From Ascoidea tarda (nom. inval.) (taxonomy: Eukaryota > Ascomycota > Saccharomycetes > Ascoideales > Ascoideaceae), in assembly GCA_030560485.1 (NCBI GenBank), contig JAKTTS010000292.1:1-20038 (forward strand): DNA of 20,038 nucleotides. The letters run 5' to 3'. Under the pieces are notes generated by a model. It did no database searches. It was given only the letters and a program-made list of their open reading frames with translations, and was not told the DNA's origin. This document shows, piece after piece, positions 17,275-20,038 of this stretch. Positions within the stretch are counted from its first letter, which is position 1; every line of letters starts with the position of its first letter. The translations under genes were made by a program, and so were the position numbers.

Positions 17275-17420
17275 ATTTGGAAATAAAGAAGTGCGGATGT
17301 AATTTCAGCAGAGCCCTGATAGAATACACATGATAAGTGAAAACAGATGAGGGCTGCATCATGAAATCGATTAGGAGTATTTTGTTGATAAGAAGGATAA
17401 GATAGATAAGAGAAGAAGAT

Positions 17421-18707
17421 TTATTCAAAAGTATATAGTTTATTTAAATTTTGTTTCCAAAAGGCAACTAGAAATTGGGAATAATCTAGAGATTTTAATT
17501 GATCGGGATCTGGAGCGAGGAGTGGATGAGTTGAGGATTGATCATTTTTCAAGATATCTATATGGTTGTTGAAAGATCTTAAATCCAACTCAGCTAAAGC
17601 GCAGAAACAGCACAAGATTCTACCAGTTATTCTAGTCTTTTTATGTAACTCTAGTAGGTTGTCTATTGAGGATATGATTGGGGGTGATTTTAAGGGTTTG
17701 ATTATATCGTTGTCTAGGATTGGGTTATACTTTAATAGGATTTTTTTCAAAGATAGAATTGAGTAGTTTGAATCTAGATTTGGATTGTTTTGAGATGAGG
17801 ATTGAAGTGAGTTTATGGATAAGAGTTTGTTGAAGTAGTATTCAGCGTTATCATAATCACCATGTATGAAAGAGATTAGAGTTGATAATAGAGCAAAATT
17901 CGAGGATAATTTTAGCTCATAATAAGTCAAATTTTTGTCATCATTATACTCGTTGCTATGATCATTACTATGCTTATTGTTAATGCTATTATTGAGTGAT
18001 TTGAAGTTTGAGTAATTGAGAATTGAGTTAGAGAAGGATATGAAAGTCAAGTAATCTCTTTTCAAGATTAAATCAGCAGCTATATTATAGGAAATAATAT
18101 GAATCTTTAGATGATTAATTAGAGCTATATTTTGATTATCGAAATTATTACTGAGGGTAAACCTTAATTGCCATATGATATCATATAAGGATTTGATGAA
18201 ATCAAAGGAGTGGTTTAGTCTGAGGATTAGTATGGATAGATTTAAAGGTAGTAGAAAAAGGGAGGTTTTATCGTTTAAGAGGATGGCTAATCTTTTGCTT
18301 TCTTCTCTTGCGAATTTTAGATGGTTGTTGGCAAAATTGTTTGAGAGGATTAGCGAAGACAATCTGATTTCCCAGATGCTGAATAGGGTTGTCTTGTTGT
18401 AAATTGAGATGTCAGTGTCGGCGTTGGAGGATAAATTTGCAGCGTAGTTGGAGAGATAGAGTTTTGTCAAGTCGACAATGTTGAGGAATGCAAGGAAGGC
18501 CTGGTTGTTGTCAGCAAGGGTGTCGTTGTAGGCGAGACTCAAGAGATGGTTGATCTGGAGCACGATGGAGGAGGAAGACAAGTGAGAGGGAAGGGCGATC
18601 TTGCGTTCAGTGTGCGGAATGAGAACCAAGAGATTGGGGTCGGCAAGAGCAGTGACAATGGAGGCCTCGATATCAATTGCGCCGGACGTGGTGCGGGAGG
18701 TGCTCAT
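17421..18707 (-). CDS. Helical TPR-like protein resembling TRAPPC12 C-terminal region
   Basis: 428 residues, ATG at 18705-18707 (MSTSRTTSGAIDIE). No signal peptide or membrane span was seen. Helix-pair units resemble the C-terminal part of TRAPPC12: FSIWEIRLSSLI (human LWSLRLALL), LPLNLSILILRL (human PFSMRILHAEL), HIISYNIAADLILKRDY (human VMYSMANCLLLMKDY) and SFIHGDYDNAEYYFNKLL (human SLQIGDIKTAEKYFQDV). TRAPPC12 belongs to the metazoan and filamentous-fungal TRAPPIII-type complex in ER-Golgi traffic and autophagy; I recall no orthologue in S. cerevisiae. An Asn/Asp-rich insertion lies at about residues 245-265. The first ~75 codons are strongly GC-rich and the rest AT-rich, the change lying near 18450. 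The match is remembered, not computed; another TPR protein is possible. Confidence 0.58.
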   Translation of the reverse strand: MSTSRTTSGAIDIEASIVTALADPNLLVLIPHTERKIALPSHLSSSSIVLQINHLLSLAYNDTLADNNQAFLAFLNIVDLTKLYLSNYAANLSSNADTDISIYNKTTLFSIWEIRLSSLILSNNFANNHLKFAREESKRLAILLNDKTSLFLLPLNLSILILRLNHSFDFIKSLYDIIWQLRFTLSNNFDNQNIALINHLKIHIISYNIAADLILKRDYLTFISFSNSILNYSNFKSLNNSINNKHSNDHSNEYNDDKNLTYYELKLSSNFALLSTLISFIHGDYDNAEYYFNKLLSINSLQSSSQNNPNLDSNYSILSLKKILLKYNPILDNDIIKPLKSPPIISSIDNLLELHKKTRITGRILCCFCALAELDLRSFNNHIDILKNDQSSTHPLLAPDPDQLKSLDYSQFLVAFWKQNLNKLYTFE

Positions 18708-19050
18708 GGTGGTGCTGCTAAGGATGGTGTCTGTGGTGCCTCTGGCGCCTCTGGTGTATTTGGCGCTGCGACGCCGTCTAACCAGCCGAGAGTCCTGAAG
18801 CGCCGCTCCGTGGGCCGCGCTGAAACAGAGCTGCGCGTTTCAACGCGGGGTGCGCGCCGGACCGCATCAACACGCGCAGTGGGAGCGGTCGCCTTCTGGG
18901 CTGATTCCGTGCATTTTCGCGTGTGAGTCGGCTGGATTTGACGGAGATGGCGCGAACCTGCCAACAAGCCGGGCGGTGGGACCAAAGGAGGCCGGAGCTG
19001 TCTTCTGACAAACAACGCATTGGTACCATCTGCCTGTGCTGTTTTTGCCG
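18450..19050. other. GC-rich island over the 5' end and promoter of the TRAPPC12-like gene
   Basis: G+C reaches about 67% at 18781-18840 and 73% at 18841-18900 by hand count, against roughly 12-35% in most of the window. It is CpG-rich (CGCGTTT, CGCGCCGG, CACGCGC). It covers the first codons of the minus-strand gene and about 340 bp upstream. ORFs inside it on both strands are the expected result of few AT-rich stops and have low-complexity Pro/Ala/Arg content; I call none. Confidence 0.85.
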
Positions 19051-20038
19051 AGAAGCCAGACGATTGGAGAACCGCACCTGATATATCGCTGTTTACCTCC
19101 CAGTCATTTCCCTTTCCACTTCCATTTGCCTCACTTTATCACTTTCTGCCTGGGTTCCTTTTCCAGCTTTCCTATTATCGTTTTCACTGATCGTTTTCCT
19201 TCCGATTTTCCAATTTAATTTACAATTGCTTACCTTCTCCCATCCCAAACAACAATCCTCAGATCAAAGTTTCATCCCTAGCAATAATCGCAAAGTTGTC
19301 TATTTTCGCTCACTTATCCTCACAAAACTTCTTATTTACCTCACTGTGAAGCCAACTTATCTGCTATCTAATTTCAATTCCTTTAACTGTATTTGCAAAA
19401 TTTTAGTTAGGAAAAGTCAATAAAGGACATTATTACATTATTACATTATCATTCTAATAACTTCAGTTTATCACTAATAAACAATAGCCCTTTTTTTCTC
19501 TTTTTCTCTCAACACTAATAATATCAATTCAATCTTTCATCCTTTATCCTTCATCTTCTAACTGAAATCTCACTTATTATTTTTTTTCTGTCTGTTTGTT
19601 TTTTCTCTTTAGTCTATTTCTCTCTTTTTTTGTTCTTATAATTTTATTTTTGACTCCTAATTTAATTATTCTACTTAATAATATTTATTATATTAATTAT
19701 ATTCAATATTATTCCTCATTATTTAAATCTTTATTTAATATTGAATTCATTTATTATCCAATCCAGCAAGCTCAACTATTCTTAACTATTACACTACCCA
19801 TACCAACCACTATACAAATCAATCAAAAGAATAAAAAAAACAACAAAGAAAATATTATTTTCACATCAAATCAGATCAAAATTATTTAATTATTTAATAC
19901 TAGTTTCATAATTATTGTCCTTTATTATATCTTATTGTTACACTTATAAGTTTAATCCTACATTAATAATTTAATAATTTAATAATTTAATAATTTAATA
20001 ATTTAATTTAATTTAATATTACATTGAAATATTAATAT
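18708..20038. other. Gene-free right flank (promoter and leader-like region)
   Basis: 1,331 bp without a supported gene. From 18708 to about 19050 it is GC-rich. From about 19050 to 19620 the plus strand is rich in C and T with few G, like the leader of a plus-strand yeast gene starting beyond the window. From about 19620 it is AT-rich and ends in an octamer array. It probably holds a divergent promoter for the TRAPPC12-like gene and an unseen plus-strand gene. The ORFs at 19036-19218, 19226-19423 and 19596-19889 look non-coding. Confidence 0.5.
19962..20020. repeat. AT-only octamer tandem repeat
   Basis: About five to six copies of TAATAATT run head to tail, grading into TTTAA units and ending about 20 bp before the window edge. 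It is a simple AT satellite that may continue or vary in length between strains. Confidence 0.85.

Larger units (their letters stand above)
16962..17420 (-). promoter_or_regulatory. RPL31 promoter region / 3' flank of the TRAPPC12-like gene
   Basis: 459 bp upstream of RPL31, holding a CACGTG palindrome and a PAC-type GCGATGAG element (listed separately) and A-runs at 17101-17125. No classical Rap1 site or exact Tbf1 (AACCCTAA-like) site was seen. A minus-strand ORF (17036-17428) overlaps the end of the neighbouring gene, looks random and is not called. Confidence 0.65.

Noticed and set aside
17036-17428. 130-codon minus-strand ORF between RPL31 and the TRAPPC12-like gene
   Set aside because: It overlaps the end of the neighbouring gene, lies in the RPL31 promoter, has random hydrophobic/His/Ser composition and no family motif.
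18546-19077. Several overlapping ORFs in the GC-rich island on both strands
   Set aside because: High GC removes stop codons by chance; the products are Pro/Ala/Arg-rich without recognisable domains and conflict with the TRAPPC12-like frame.
19596-19889. 97-codon plus-strand ORF near the right edge
   Set aside because: Its composition is Phe/Leu/Ile/Tyr/Asn from T- and A-rich DNA with no motif; better read as a leader or promoter.
1-20038. Mobile elements, CRISPR arrays, tRNA or rRNA genes
   Set aside because: I saw no terminal repeats with a transposase or polymerase frame, no spaced direct repeats, and no cloverleaf with recognisable A and B boxes on either strand.

Overview
The window is nuclear DNA of a budding yeast (Saccharomycotina). 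It is AT-rich and has compact, mostly intronless genes. The two introns have yeast-like signals (TACTAAC or CACTAAC branch sites). Gene content matches ascomycete yeast families throughout. CTG leucine codons are almost absent: I counted none in 1,202 codons of the urea amidolyase gene and only four in the other intact genes, all in one fast-evolving gene. This suggests, but does not prove, a lineage with a reassigned CUG codon.

Layout, left to right. (1) 1-3608, plus: the 3' two-thirds of a DUR1,2-type urea amidolyase, namely the urea carboxylase part ending in the biotin domain. (2) 4590-10093, minus: a tandem array of three seipin-family genes. The leftmost is a pseudogene, the middle one (725 aa) carries a roughly 400-residue disordered tail, and the rightmost (362 aa) looks like the ordinary SEI1/FLD1 gene. 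(3) 10294-10901, plus: a BAP31-like YET gene with a 65-nt intron, divergent from SEI1. (4) 11079-13160, minus, and 13610-14671, plus: the tRNA dihydrouridine synthases DUS3 and DUS4, divergent across a shared 449-bp promoter. (5) 15622-16961, minus: ribosomal protein L31 with a 983-nt intron. (6) 17421-18707, minus: a helical-repeat protein resembling the C-terminal half of TRAPPC12. (7) 18708-20038: a gene-free stretch with a GC-rich island, a pyrimidine-rich leader-like segment and AT-rich repeats.

SEI1, DUS3, DUS4 and RPL31 also lie close together on S. cerevisiae chromosome XII (YLR401C to YLR406C). The block is therefore ancestral, and the seipin duplications arose inside it.

Functionally the genes fall into urea catabolism (DUR1,2), ER lipid-droplet and membrane biology (seipins, YET), tRNA modification and translation (DUS3, DUS4, RPL31) and membrane traffic (TRAPPC12-like). 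The main novelty is the expanded and partly decayed seipin cluster. The sharp GC peaks over two promoter regions are the second point of interest.
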